Source: Pelobates cultripes
Lineage: Eukaryota; Chordata; Amphibia; Anura; Pelobatidae
Assembly: GCA_933207985.1 (NCBI GenBank)
Contig: OW240913.1
Span: 272,078,986 to 272,142,985 of the forward strand
Length of the DNA stretch: 64,000 nt
Direction of reading: 5' to 3'
Under the pieces are notes generated by a model. That model was not told the origin of the DNA and ran no database searches. It was given only the letters and a program-made list of their open reading frames with translations. Positions 33,731 to 43,549 of the stretch are shown piece after piece (within the stretch, counting starts at the first letter, position 1; each line of letters starts with the position of its first letter). The position numbers were made by a program, and so were the translations under genes.

Positions 33731-34150
33731 CAGGGCCGGCGCGTCCATAAGGCGGCTCAGGCAGCCATAAGAAGGGGGCGTTACTTTATCAGCTCTTCTC
33801 CCAGACTCCCCAGCAGATGGGAGAAGAGTAGTGAAAGTCACGCCCCTCCTCCTTATATCATCAGGAGAGGCCGGACGACTTCAATTGCTGCTGTGTGATG
33901 GCTGCAGACTTCAGCTCCTCTCTCACCCCTCCCTGGCCAAAGTAAAGCCTCAGGGAGGGGGGATACGTTGTTGTTTTTTTGGTAATATAATTTTTTTTGG
34001 CTGCCCCTGTCCAACCCCCTCCCTGTGTCCCCACCACAGCCCCTGTGTCCCCCTGTAGAGCTCCTGGGCCCCCCATAGCCACAGCTCCTATGACCCTCTT
34101 GAGCCCCTGTGCCCCCTCTCTCAGTCCCTGTGCCCCCTCCTCACCACAGC
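33731..34150 (+). mobile_element. hAT-like MITE fragment
   Basis: Starts CAGGGCCGGCGCGTCC and contains the block 'cagctcttctcccagactcccc' with its complement 'gatgggagaagagtag', and 'catcaggagaggccggacgac', all shared with the hairpin of the element at 32546-33379. A clear right terminus and target duplication were not found. Confidence 0.55.
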
Positions 34151-35783
34151 CGTAAGTTCTCATAGAGGTTTGTGTATATATTTGATGTAAGGCATAATAA
34201 TCGATTTGTGTACTTGTACCCATTATATTCGTAATATATAATATACTAAAGCATAATATTGCCTGCTTGGATTGAAAAGCCCACCCAGGTGAGTAAATGA
34301 TGTGCTAGTCCATTATGATATAGTCAAACAGTCACCTTTATGCTCTTAAAACGGGTGTCTATTACGGCACGGCAAGCTATTGGCATATCGTAAAAATAAA
34401 GACATCACTAGTGAGCATTGAACCGGGCGGATTGTATCATCACTAGGAGACTAGGCGATGTACTAAATAGAATGTCGTGTAAGGAGAGGAGAGAGCGAAT
34501 CATCTCTGTGCCAATGAAAACATATGTGGTCTGTTATAGTTTGACAGACTAGTCACATATCATGTAGGTTCGAAACATCGCTGATAAACATTTAAAAAGA
34601 GTGAATTAAACCAAGCAGATGGTATCATCCTTGAGAGAGATGTATTGCTATGAATACATGTGTATGGCTATTATATATCAAAGGATGGATAAACATGGGT
34701 GCCAAAAGGGGACATGATGAATACAAGGCTAGCTGTTTTCCCATTTGTTTATAATGGATAATGTATTTGGATATTTTTCCTATCTAAATATGAGAGATTG
34801 TCACGATTCTGGAACCTAACACGCTAACAGGTCACAGAGAGGGAGGGTGCTATACCGGTCCTTAGAGTGGCCGGGCTAAGCACACTAAGAATGGTCAGGA
34901 GACAAGCCAAGTAAAGGGAGCCAGAAAACGGGAGAACGAGAAACAAGCCAAGGTCAAAGGAGTGGAGAAGACAGGATAATCGGAATAACGAGCCAAATAA
35001 TCGGAAACCAGAGAGCAACATGAGAAAACTGCACTACAGGTATCACAAGACCACAACAGGGCACTGAGAGACAGGAAAGGTAAGTATAAATACCCTTTGC
35101 TTAATTCTGATTAGATAACTTCCAATCAGAATTAACAATCACAAGTGGGAGATATCTACGCCTCCCACTGTGATTTTGGTACTGTTGCTTTAAATTTGCG
35201 ACCTCCCAGCGTGCAGCGTTATACATGCTGCCGCTGGGAGGCGTGGAGGACGCGAGCGGCGAGCGGCGGAGAGGAGACGCCGCTCGCCGGCAGGTAGGAG
35301 GAGGGGAGACCGCTGACCCCTGACAGAGATATTTTGAGTATATGCTATGGTGCTCTTAAGTCCTCGTAAAGGCTTGTATGTACATTTGATGCAAGACATA
35401 ATAGTCGCTCAATAGATTAATAAAGTTCTCTCACAAGAATGATGGTTCTCACAAAAAATATGGTACCATAGGTTTTCGTAAAGATTTGTATGTATATTTT
35501 ATGCAGGGGATAAGAATCGATCTATGGATATTGCATAACAGATTAATAAAGTTCTCACAAACATTAAGTAAAACGTATATAATGCTGTGCTCAACATTTG
35601 TAGTGTAATAAATTATAGTTACATATGTAGTCGATATGTATGGCTACAAAGTATGAATGGATTATGGACGGGTCATAGATTTCCACTTGAGGACATAAAC
35701 GTTGTCTCAAATGTCTCAAATGCAAGAGAAAATTACTAGTGCAATAAATTTACAGTGCTGATGTTGTGGAATAATGTGTATAT
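34150..35783. repeat. Region with a short dispersed repeat and an unclassified element
   Basis: A block of the type 'ttgtatgtacatttgatgcaagacataata' ... 'gattaataaagttctc' occurs at about 35368-35435, again at 35478-35560, and a related form ('ttgtgtatatatttgatgtaaggcataataatcg') at 34166-34203. Between 34800 and 35325 lies a distinct A/G-rich segment starting TGTCACGATTCTGGAACC and ending near CCCCTGACAGAGA with a GC-rich palindrome (cgccgctcgcc with ggcgagcggcg) near 35265; it may be a DNA transposon, but terminal repeats are not clear. No gene recognised. Confidence 0.4.
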
Positions 35784-35895
35784 GTTTTAAGGCCATTTGG
35801 CCTGTATTTGTGGGAGGGGCTTAAATTAATTAACTCCCCTATATAAGGGACACCCCTTACCTGACTCATATCGCTTGAGGTCAGCATCAGAATGA
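35784..35895 (+). repeat. Split direct repeat A1
   Basis: Starts GTTTTAAGGCCATTTGGCCT and ends GAGGTCAGCATCAGAATGA. It matches A2 at 40763-40874 with a single visible change (taattaac versus taattcac). It carries CTATATAAGGG. Confidence 0.85.
35840..35846 (+). promoter_or_regulatory. TATA-box-like motif in A1
   Basis: TATATAA in the context cccctatataaggga, repeated exactly in A2 at 40819-40825. Its position inside the terminal repeat near the 5' end of the element would suit a retrotransposon promoter. Inference only. Confidence 0.4.
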
Positions 35896-36583
35896 TTTCC
35901 ACTTCCGGGTCATCCAGACGCCATTTTACCTGATTACTCCATGAGGTTTTCTAAGCTGAGCTGTGTCAGGAATTCAGCCACAGGCTTTTCCGGCCTACCA
36001 CCTTCTTTCTTCAATCTATCGCTGTGGATGGTGTCCAAGTGACTCACAAACCGTAAGTCGACCTACCCGTTACGCCAGGCATCAGTCCCACGGCACCATG
36101 CACGGGTCAGGTCCTCACTTTACGGCTGCATTTTGTCTAAATCTGTCCTAAAACCATTGGATGTTCATGCATATCATTCGTTTAAATTCACTTGTTTATA
36201 TCTGTCACTGGCTCATTTCGAGCATTAGCATACTCCCAAACGGGAACACATTCTGTTTCAATTGCCTGAACATACTAGGCAATTCTGTGCATGCATTTCG
36301 AATCTCACTGCTCGTTTCATTTTGTTTCCCTGACATACCAGGCTCACGGTTCGTGCAATTTTCTACCAAACGGGAACTACCAACCATGAACAGAACTTTG
36401 GTTTGTTACAATGACTGTTATTAAGCTATTATGTTCACTTATTGTATATTGTCAAACGGGCACTGTTTGTTTCCCTGTCACACAACTATAATGCTGGGGC
36501 ATAGCTCACAAACAATGTTTCACATAAACCACACTGACCCCTACAGGTCACTCTCAAAATCTCACGTTAACCTTGCATTTGTA

Positions 36584-36663
36584 TTAACCCCTTAAGGACC
36601 AAACTCTGGAATAAAAGGGAAACATGATATGTCTCACATGTCATGTATCCTTCACGGGTTAAA
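36584..36663 (+). mobile_element. Small MITE fragment inside the Ngaro-like element
   Basis: TTAACCCCTTAAGGACCAAAC opens with the same terminus as the 2.1-kb TTAA element, and 'tccttcacgggttaaa' closes it about 80 bases later. An 'atgatatgtctcacatgtcat' hairpin lies inside. Confidence 0.5.
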
Positions 36664-37450
36664 GGGTATTTTACCATACAATCAGCATTTCTGACCCCTA
36701 CTGGTCAACAGCAAAACTGTCTTCACATGTCATATACAATTACCAGCCAATATAAATTACACATAAGATTGTTTTAAACATAACCATAAACCATGAATTA
36801 AACTCCAACACAGGCTCAACTTCAGGTTTAATTCACAATAATTTACATTTCACATTAACACTAACAGTGGTTCTATCAACACTGCCACCTACAGGTCTGT
36901 CAAGTACATTGACAATTTTCATGGGGTTTTACAAACACCAAAACACTGACCCCTATAGGTCAACAGACAAACAACATTTCACATACAAATCAGTATCAAC
37001 TACACTGCCACCTATAGGGCACTCGGCAGATCTCCAGTGCACTTGAATTTTGCAACTCCATGTTCACCTGCCATTCAATAAGGCATACAACAATTCACAT
37101 AGCAAGCAGTATATCAATATCTGTTATAAATACACATATTATTACACAGTAGCACACGCATCTGTATATACGTAACTGGTAATATGGTTCACTTACATAC
37201 GGCACTTAATGGGTTAAGATTGATACATATTTAACCACTATGGATATGATGTTTAATATTTACATATCACGGCACTTTACTTTCACATATACTGTATGTT
37301 TTAAGATAAGCTTGGTCTATGCCATATTTCCTTATGCCATACGATTTTATCCATTCAGGTTACAGTTACTACTAAAAAACCTATACGGATTGTCAGGTTC
37401 AATACCATACTACCAGGTACGTACACCTGCTCACGTAGTTATCCATCTCT

Positions 37451-37972
37451 TACCTTCCCTGGAATAGTAATAGTGTACTGGCAATTAGGGTTCTAGGGCC
37501 CAATAGGTATTACCCCCTTTTTTCTCTGCATTATGCTTCGGTTAGTGGTCCCGCGAGGCCAACACCCCGCCTCACACTCGGAGGCATACACCCCTCGGGC
37601 CACTCGTGAGCTAGCCGCCTCGCATTGTATCATAGAGAGGGCCTCACCTGTCACTCCCCTTCCTATTTTTATGGTTACTGTCACCGAGAGGCCAACATCC
37701 TGCCACAACGTTCGGTGGCCACACAAAATCCCCTCGCGCCAAGCATAGATAGAGCCTCTCAAGCCACTTGGCAACTAGCAGGGCCTCACCAGTCACAAAA
37801 AAACACCAAGCCTAATCGTTTCGCCTTACGGCTTAGCTAGCATGCCGGTACAAGACCCCTGGGTACAAATATATAATTGCAATCTTTATTGTTATTTAAG
37901 TATTTCTCAAAAAGATGGTAAAGAATCACCTCTTCCTAGCACCACGGCTAGAAGTGATACACCTTCATCTCC
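37451..37972 (+). repeat. Tandem duplication, unit 1 (522 bp)
   Basis: It runs from 'taccttccctggaatagta' to 'gatacaccttcatctcc'; the next unit begins at 37973 with the same words. It contains a CA/GA-rich 'ggcctcacctgtcactcccc' block. The two units are about 95% identical by eye and have several small indels. Confidence 0.85.
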
Positions 37973-38488
37973 TACCTTCCCTGGAATAGTAGTAATGTAC
38001 TGGCAATTAGGGTTCTATGGCCCAATAGGTATTACCTCCTGTTTTCTCTGCTTTACGCTTTGGTTAGTGGTCCCGCGAGGCCAACACCCCGCCTCACACT
38101 CGGAGGCATACACCCCTCGGGCCACTCATGAGCTAGCCGCCTCGCATTGTATCATAGAGAGGGCCTCACCTGTCACTCCCCTTCCTATTTTCTGGTTACT
38201 GTCACCGAGAGGCCAACATCCTGCCACAACGTTCGGTGGCCACAAAAAATCCCCTCGCGCCAAGCATAGATAGAGCCTCTCAAGCCACTTGGCAACTAGC
38301 AGGGCCTCACCAGTCACCAAAAAACACCAAGCCTAATCGTTTCGCCTTACGGCTTAGCTAGCAAGCCAGTACAAGACCCCTGGGTACAAATAATAATTGC
38401 AATCTTTATTGTTATTTAAGTATTTCTCAAAAAGATGGTGAAGAATCATCTCTTCCTGGCACCCCGGCTAGAAGTGATACACCTTCAA
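37973..38488 (+). repeat. Tandem duplication, unit 2
   Basis: Second copy of the 522-bp unit, ending at 'gaagtgatacaccttca' before unique sequence (agcagaggagatgtgg). Open frames in the two units are parallel and carry no recognised domain. Confidence 0.85.
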
Positions 38489-40090
38489 GCAGAGGAGATG
38501 TGGCTCCGACCTAAGGAGGCGACAAATCCCCTACCCTGCCACAGCAAGGAAAGCAGAGTTATTCAAACTCCTCCATACATCAACGGACAACACGGAAGCA
38601 GGGGAAGGCCCAGCAACACCAACTCAGGTGACACCCAGGCCATGCTAGCCTCACTCATAAACTCATGAGCCAAAAAATTTACGACAGACTGGCAATCTCG
38701 AGTCAGTCACAGCCCTCACAAGGCTGGGCCTCACTGTACAACCAGCACCAACCGAAACTCAGTTACTTGGTTCAAGACGTTAACGTTGCACATATGATCC
38801 CGGCACATTGGGGAAACAAGGCATATATATGTATGATGATGTATCTATGATGGTCAGACCCAGGGATTCTAGGTAAATCGGGAACTGACCATCCCTTGGT
38901 TGTGTTGGCATTTGGAATATGTAGAGATGTTTATTTGTGCAGGTACCCATACAGAAGGGGTTCTGTCCCAAACAAATGGACGAGCACTCTCAGGCTCCAG
39001 GTACCAGCACCTCTGAACTACCAGAGACAATTGGTATTAGTAGTTGCATTGCATATAGACTGTTGCATATATGTTCAAATCATTCAGGGCACATGACAAA
39101 CCATGTGTCCCAATACAACTTACAAATAACGTACTCACCATCTGTACACACCAATGCATTTTCAACACTACTGACTCATCACCCTTCCAGACTTGTAGTA
39201 GATTTACTAAGGCTCTGGAGCTTCAAAGGGCTCCCATACAGGTATCATAAATAAACTCTCAAGGAATATAGTATGCCCTCACTTACAGTCAGCACAACAG
39301 AACCGTCGGCTGTAAACACACTCATAGCCAAGATTTGCAGAGGGGTTTTTACTTGGGTTTTCCAATCTCCACCATTTACAGCATGGCACAAAACACAAAC
39401 ACATTGGTATTGTCACAAGGGAATCTTCCCTTAAACAAAGACTAACCATAGACTTATTGGCACCACACACCTTCGCTACCCCAAGTCTCAACTCCCTCAT
39501 ACCCTCCGAGGAGTTTCCTTACTATACACACCATTGATCTACCTTTACAGCTATCACTCAAGCATGGGTTGAAGCTTTGTTAAGTAAGACCAATATCATC
39601 AACACAGTAAACGGCTCATGGTCAGGGTCATCAATCCGTTGTTACTCAGACAACTAAGCACGTCATATCATTAACAAATGCCACTCATCATCCATACGAT
39701 CATGGTATTGCTGGGGAACTCACTTGGTTGGCCACTTACCACATTTCTTTTACTTTCATGTACCAGGCGGGGGTATACATCCTTGCTGACAATTGTCTCA
39801 TTTATATTCCAGGCACGTTCATCATACGCTTCCTACAGCCGCCCATACAGTCACGGCCACTCTTTCGTTCCAGAGACAAAATCATGGATTAGACATACTC
39901 ATGCAGCATAGCATGCACTATCCCACCTAGCACTTTCATCCCATACTTGTAGAACGCATAACACCTATTCACCTGGCTTTAAAGAATCTCATTGGAACAC
40001 GACATAGCTCAACCTGTGTCATAACATTTCTCCTAGGTTTTGCTTCATTTTTGCCACCTTAAACTAAAACCATCTCACACACCATTAATT
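38489..40090 (+). pseudogene. Internal region of the Ngaro-like element, no intact gene
   Basis: Frames are short (60-105 codons) and broken. Near 39785-39890 one frame reads CLIYIPGTF followed by SRPLFRSR, which weakly recalls the IPG...LSR end of DIRS/Ngaro RNase H, but a firm assignment is not possible. No YxDD-type reverse transcriptase motif was found. Confidence 0.3.
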
Positions 40091-40093
40091 ATA

Positions 40094-40560
40094 TATTTTA
40101 CAGGCATTCAACAACACAGGATAACCTATGGCCAAAACTACCATAACTTCATGCTATCATACCAGACAAGAATATACTCAGAGGTTTTCAGGAATCCATC
40201 CCCCCACGTTCCTCTCAGATATTACCAATAGCCATCCAACTTTTCCATCCTTATCGGACCTATTAGAGCTACAACCATTCAATTATACTACCAAGTTGGC
40301 CATTACCACCATGCACACTGCCTTTTATGCCTTTCTCAGGCCAGAGAATCCACTACCATAACCACCACTCAGACAGATCATTGTCTTCAACGATCCCACG
40401 TATGTAAACACATATATCATTACCTACTGGCTCTACCACATTCTGAAACGAGTCAACACGCACCAACCGTAGAGATAACATACTATCCTACCCACAACAA
40501 ATGGTGTCCAGTTGTGGTCCTAGATTTCTACCTTCAAAAATCCTTCCAGGAATTAAATAC
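40094..40560 (+). pseudogene. Decayed tyrosine recombinase of Ngaro/DIRS type
   Basis: Tyrosine recombinases integrate the circular DNA of DIRS-like elements without target duplication. Here one frame (40128-40361) ends with KLAITTMHTAFYAFLRPENP, resembling the family's 'AFxAFLRxSE' segment around the first catalytic Arg. A different frame around 40465-40545 reads VEITYYPTHNKWCPVVVLDF, resembling the 'CPVxxLxxYL' segment further on. The two pieces are out of frame and stops intervene. The HxxR and Tyr motifs were not identified, though they might fall in B1. The location just before B1 fits Ngaro organisation. Homology is by eye only. Confidence 0.45.
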
Positions 40561-40635
40561 CGTAATGCATTTAAGGAAATGTCTGGTTAATTTGTATATA
40601 TTGTTGACTGTATTAAATCTTTGATTATTCTTTTT

Positions 40636-40763
40636 GCCCTCTTTATTTACAGGCCTACCGTATCGTCGGTCTCGGCACACCACAACCGACTTGCTCCCTT
40701 TATACTATCCTACGCTTATGCTGGAACCTTACTCCATATACGGCTATTTGCCCCGAACACAAG
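40636..40763 (+). repeat. Split direct repeat B1
   Basis: Starts GCCCTCTTTATTTACAGGCC and ends TTTGCCCCGAACACAAG. It is near-identical to B2 at 40947-41073 (one visible change, tacggct to tacagct). It abuts A2 directly. Confidence 0.85.
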
Positions 40764-40874
40764 TTTTAAGGCCATTTGGCCTGTATTTGTGGGAGGGGCT
40801 TAAATTAATTCACTCCCCTATATAAGGGACACCCCTTACCTGACTCATATCGCTTGAGGTCAGCATCAGAATGA
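40763..40874 (+). repeat. Split direct repeat A2
   Basis: Copy of A1, joined directly to B1. A 72-base unique pyrimidine-rich stretch (40875-40946) separates it from B2. Confidence 0.85.
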
Positions 40875-40946
40875 CCCTCCCACCCACTCCTCATTCAACA
40901 CTTTCTATTTTCTTTCCATTTACTTTATTTACTTACTCCTTGGTGG

Positions 40947-41069
40947 GCCCTCTTTATTTACAGGCCTACCGTATCGTCGGTCTCGGCACACCACAACCGA
41001 CTTGCTCCCTTTATACTATCCTACGCTTATGCTGGAACCTTACTCCATATACAGCTATTTGCCCCGAAC

Positions 41070-41073
<4 letters not shown>
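40947..41073 (+). repeat. Split direct repeat B2
   Basis: Second copy of B1; it ends at CCCCGAACACAA, where a (TA)n tract begins. This is the 3' limit of the Ngaro-like element. Confidence 0.85.

Positions 41074-41112
<39 letters not shown>
41074..41112. repeat. (TA)n microsatellite, left half
   Basis: A run of about 19 TA units, interrupted at its right side by the Tc1/mariner insertion and resuming at 42673-42687 followed by (CATA)n. Confidence 0.9.
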
Positions 41113-41115
<3 letters not shown>

Positions 41116-42672
41116 GGAGTGCAGAATTATTAGGCAAATGAGTATTTTGACCACATCATCCTCTTTATGCATGTTGTCTTACTCCAAGCTGTATAGGCTC
41201 GAAAGCCTACTACCAATTAAGCATATTAGGTGATGTGCATCTCTGTAATGAGAAGGGGTGTGGTCTAATGACATCAACACCCTATATCAGGTGTGCATAA
41301 TTATTAGGCAACTTCCTTTCCTTTGGCAAAATGGGTCAAAAGAAGGACTTGACAGGCTCAGAAAAGTCAAAAATAGTGAGATATCTTGCAGAGGGATGCA
41401 GCACTCTTAAAATTGCAAAGCTTCTGAAGCGTGATCATCGAACAATCAAGCGTTTCATTCAAAATAGTCAACAGGGTCGCAAGAAGCGTGTGGAAAAACC
41501 AAGGCGCAAAATAACTGCCCATGAACTGAGAAAAGTCAAGCGTGCAGCTGCCACGATGCCACTTGCCACCAGTTTGGCCATATTTCAGAGCTGCAACATC
41601 ACTGGAGTGCCCAAAAGCACAAGGTGTGCAATACTCAGAGACATGGCCAAGGTAAGAAAGGCTGAAAGACGACCACCACTGAACAAGACACACAAGCTGA
41701 AACGTCAAGACTGGGCCAAGAAATATCTCAAGACTGATTTTTCTAAGGTTTTATGGACTGATGAAATGAGAGTGAGTCTTGATGGGCCAGATGGATGGGC
41801 CCGTGGCTGGATTGGTAAAGGGCAGAGAGCTCCAGTCCGACTCAGACGCCAGCAAGGTGGAGGTGGAGTACTGGTTTGGGCTGGTATCATCAAAGATGAG
41901 CTTGTGGGGCCTTTTCGGGTTGAGGATGGAGTCAAGCTCAACTCCCAGTCCTACTGCCAGTTCCTGGAAGACACCTTCTTCAAGCAGTGGTACAGGAAGA
42001 AGTCTGCATCCTTCAAGAAAAACATGATTTTCATGCAGGACAATGCTCCATCACACGCGTCCAAGTACTCCACAGCGTGGCTGGCAAGAAAGGGTATAAA
42101 AGAAGAAAATCTAATGACATGGCCTCCTTGTTCACCTGATCTGAACCCCATTGAGAACCTGTGGTCCATCATCAAATGTGAGATTTACAAGGAGGGAAAA
42201 CAGTACACCTCTCTGAACAGTGTCTGGGAGGCTGTGGTTGCTGCTGCACGCAATGTTGATGGTGAACAGATCAAAACACTGACAGAATCCATGGATGGCA
42301 GGCTTTTGAGTGTCCTTGCAAAGAAAGGTGGCTATATTGGTCACTGATTTGTTTTTGTTTTGTTTTTGAATGTCAGAAATGTATATTTGTGAATGTTGAG
42401 ATGTTATATTGGTTTCACTGGTAATAATAAATAATTGAAATGGCTATATATTTGTTTTTTGTTAAGTTGCCTAATAATTATGCACAGTAATAGTCACCTG
42501 CACACACAGATATCCCCCTAACATAGCTAAAACTAAAAACAAACTAAAAACTACTTCCAAAAATATTCAGCTTTGATATTAATGAGTTTTTTGGGTTCAT
42601 TGAGAACATGGTTGTTCAATAATAAAATTAATCCTCAAAAATACAACTTGCCTAATAATTCTGCACTCCCTG
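41113..42672 (+). mobile_element. Complete Tc1/mariner transposon, DD37E type
   Basis: 1560 bp. Outer inverted repeats of 25 bp lie at 41113-41137 (CAGGGAGTGCAGAATTATTA...) and 42648-42672 (...CTGCACTCCCTG), flanked by TA on both sides. A second inner inverted pair of 22 bp lies at 41292-41313 and 42465-42486, sharing the AATTATTAGGCAA core with the outer repeats in the same orientation. This gives the two-repeat IR/DR layout known from Sleeping Beauty-type elements. It encodes one intact transposase. The sequence matches from memory the 'Traveler' (TRT) DD37E family described from fishes, lampreys and other vertebrates with horizontal transfer. The intact state suggests recent activity. Confidence 0.93.
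41331..42347 (+). CDS. DD37E Tc1/mariner transposase
   Basis: A 338-residue transposase that cuts and pastes its element at TA sites. The N-terminal half carries two helix-turn-helix regions for terminal-repeat binding (about 8-45, with STLKIAKLLKRDHRTIKRFI, and about 60-108). Between them is a basic GRKKRVEKPRRK (49-60) resembling a nuclear localisation or AT-hook-like stretch. The catalytic domain has LWTDEMR (D144), FMQDNAPSH (D237) and DLNPIENLW (E275). There are 37 residues between the second Asp and the Glu, hence DD37E rather than the DD34E of Tc1 or DD34D of mariner. GGGGVLVWAG is the glycine-rich box. The length agrees with the roughly 340 residues usual for the family. No stop or frameshift occurs. 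The start is the first ATG after the inner left repeat. Confidence 0.95.
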   Translation: MGQKKDLTGSEKSKIVRYLAEGCSTLKIAKLLKRDHRTIKRFIQNSQQGRKKRVEKPRRKITAHELRKVKRAAATMPLATSLAIFQSCNITGVPKSTRCAILRDMAKVRKAERRPPLNKTHKLKRQDWAKKYLKTDFSKVLWTDEMRVSLDGPDGWARGWIGKGQRAPVRLRRQQGGGGVLVWAGIIKDELVGPFRVEDGVKLNSQSYCQFLEDTFFKQWYRKKSASFKKNMIFMQDNAPSHASKYSTAWLARKGIKEENLMTWPPCSPDLNPIENLWSIIKCEIYKEGKQYTSLNSVWEAVVAAARNVDGEQIKTLTESMDGRLLSVLAKKGGYIGH

Positions 42673-42704
42673 TATATATATATATACATACATACATACA
42701 CACA
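42673..42704. repeat. (TA)n / (CATA)n microsatellite, right half
   Basis: tatatatatatata then catacatacatacacacagg, continuing the tract into which the DD37E element inserted. Confidence 0.85.
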
Positions 42705-42706
42705 GG

Positions 42707-43130
42707 TTAATTATTCAGAAATAAATTAGGCATAACCCAGATGGAAATAAGGTTTTCAATTTGTAAATCCAAAAGCTCTCTCTCTGCAGTTGGTTTGCGA
42801 AAGAGTGTCATGGCCAGTTTGCCATCTCTTTCTATACTGATGGTGACATCTAAGAAATTAATCAGTTTATCTCCTAACTCCGAAGTTAGCTTATGATTAA
42901 TGTCATTAACATTAAGTATATCCACAAATTCCTTAAACAAGTCCCTCGTGCCTGTCCATACGATCAAGATATCATCTATGTAGCGTTTCCACATTGCGAT
43001 GCATCTAGTGTAGTTCTCAAGGCCTTCCTCAAATACCGTAGTTCATTCCCACCAACCCAGGTGGAGGTTGGCATATGAGGGGGCACAAGATGTCCCTATA
43101 GCTGTTCCACTCCCCTGGTGGTTTACCATC
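42707..43130 (-). pseudogene. Penelope-like reverse transcriptase fragment
   Basis: Read on the minus strand the fragment has HQGSGTAIGTSCAPSYANLH and then LGWWE, the core motif of Penelope-like reverse transcriptases. One stop is followed by MWKRYIDDILIVW, in which YIDD carries the catalytic Asp pair. NFLDVTI and TLFRKPTAERELL follow, as usual after the palm. The protein is broken and both ends are missing. PLEs are retroelements whose RT is related to telomerase. It lies head-to-head with a shorter plus-strand copy (43131-43258). Confidence 0.8.
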
Positions 43131-43260
43131 TTGAGAACTACACTAGATACATGTGGAAACGCTACATAGATGATATCTTGATTGTATGGACAGGCACGAG
43201 GGACTTTTTTAACGAATTTGTGCAGATACTTAATGTTAACGACATTAACGTTAAGCTTCT
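43131..43260 (+). pseudogene. Second Penelope RT fragment, head-to-head
   Basis: Plus-strand translation gives LENYTRYMWKRYIDDILIVW, then TGTRDFFNEFVQILNVNDIN, nearly the same protein segment as on the minus strand at about 42890-43025. It is cut off after about 40 codons. The inverted arrangement points to rearrangement during insertion (twin priming or template switching). Confidence 0.75.
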
Positions 43261-43549
43261 ACCTATATTTATGTCTAGGGGTTAAGCCCCGAGACACCCC
43301 TGGAGTGTCTCAATGGTGTACCCTTTCTGTGACTGTGGATACAGCTCAGGACACACGCAGTGTTACGCTGGTGTCCTGGTGATAGGATTTCCAATCATAG
43401 AAATCCCTCTATTATTTTCTATAGCTGACAGAGAATTTTTCTAGATCGGCTATCTTGACTTTTCATTTGAAACTCATTTGAAATCTCACTTAAGTGAATA
43501 ACCCTGTTTGTGTTCAATGCAAGTTATAAAACCCTTTTTCAATGAGCCA

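Larger units (their letters stand above)
35784..41073 (+). mobile_element. Ngaro/DIRS-like retrotransposon with split direct repeats (decayed)
   Basis: Four terminal segments lie in the order A1 (35784-35895), internal region, B1 (40636-40763), A2 (40763-40874), B2 (40947-41073). A1 and A2, and B1 and B2, are near-identical direct copies. This A1-B1A2B2 'split direct repeat' plan is established for Ngaro, PAT and VIPER-type tyrosine-recombinase retroelements. A decayed tyrosine-recombinase-like coding region precedes B1, where Ngaro elements carry it. No convincing reverse transcriptase motif was seen. The element also holds a 522-bp tandem duplication and a small MITE. Confidence 0.6.
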
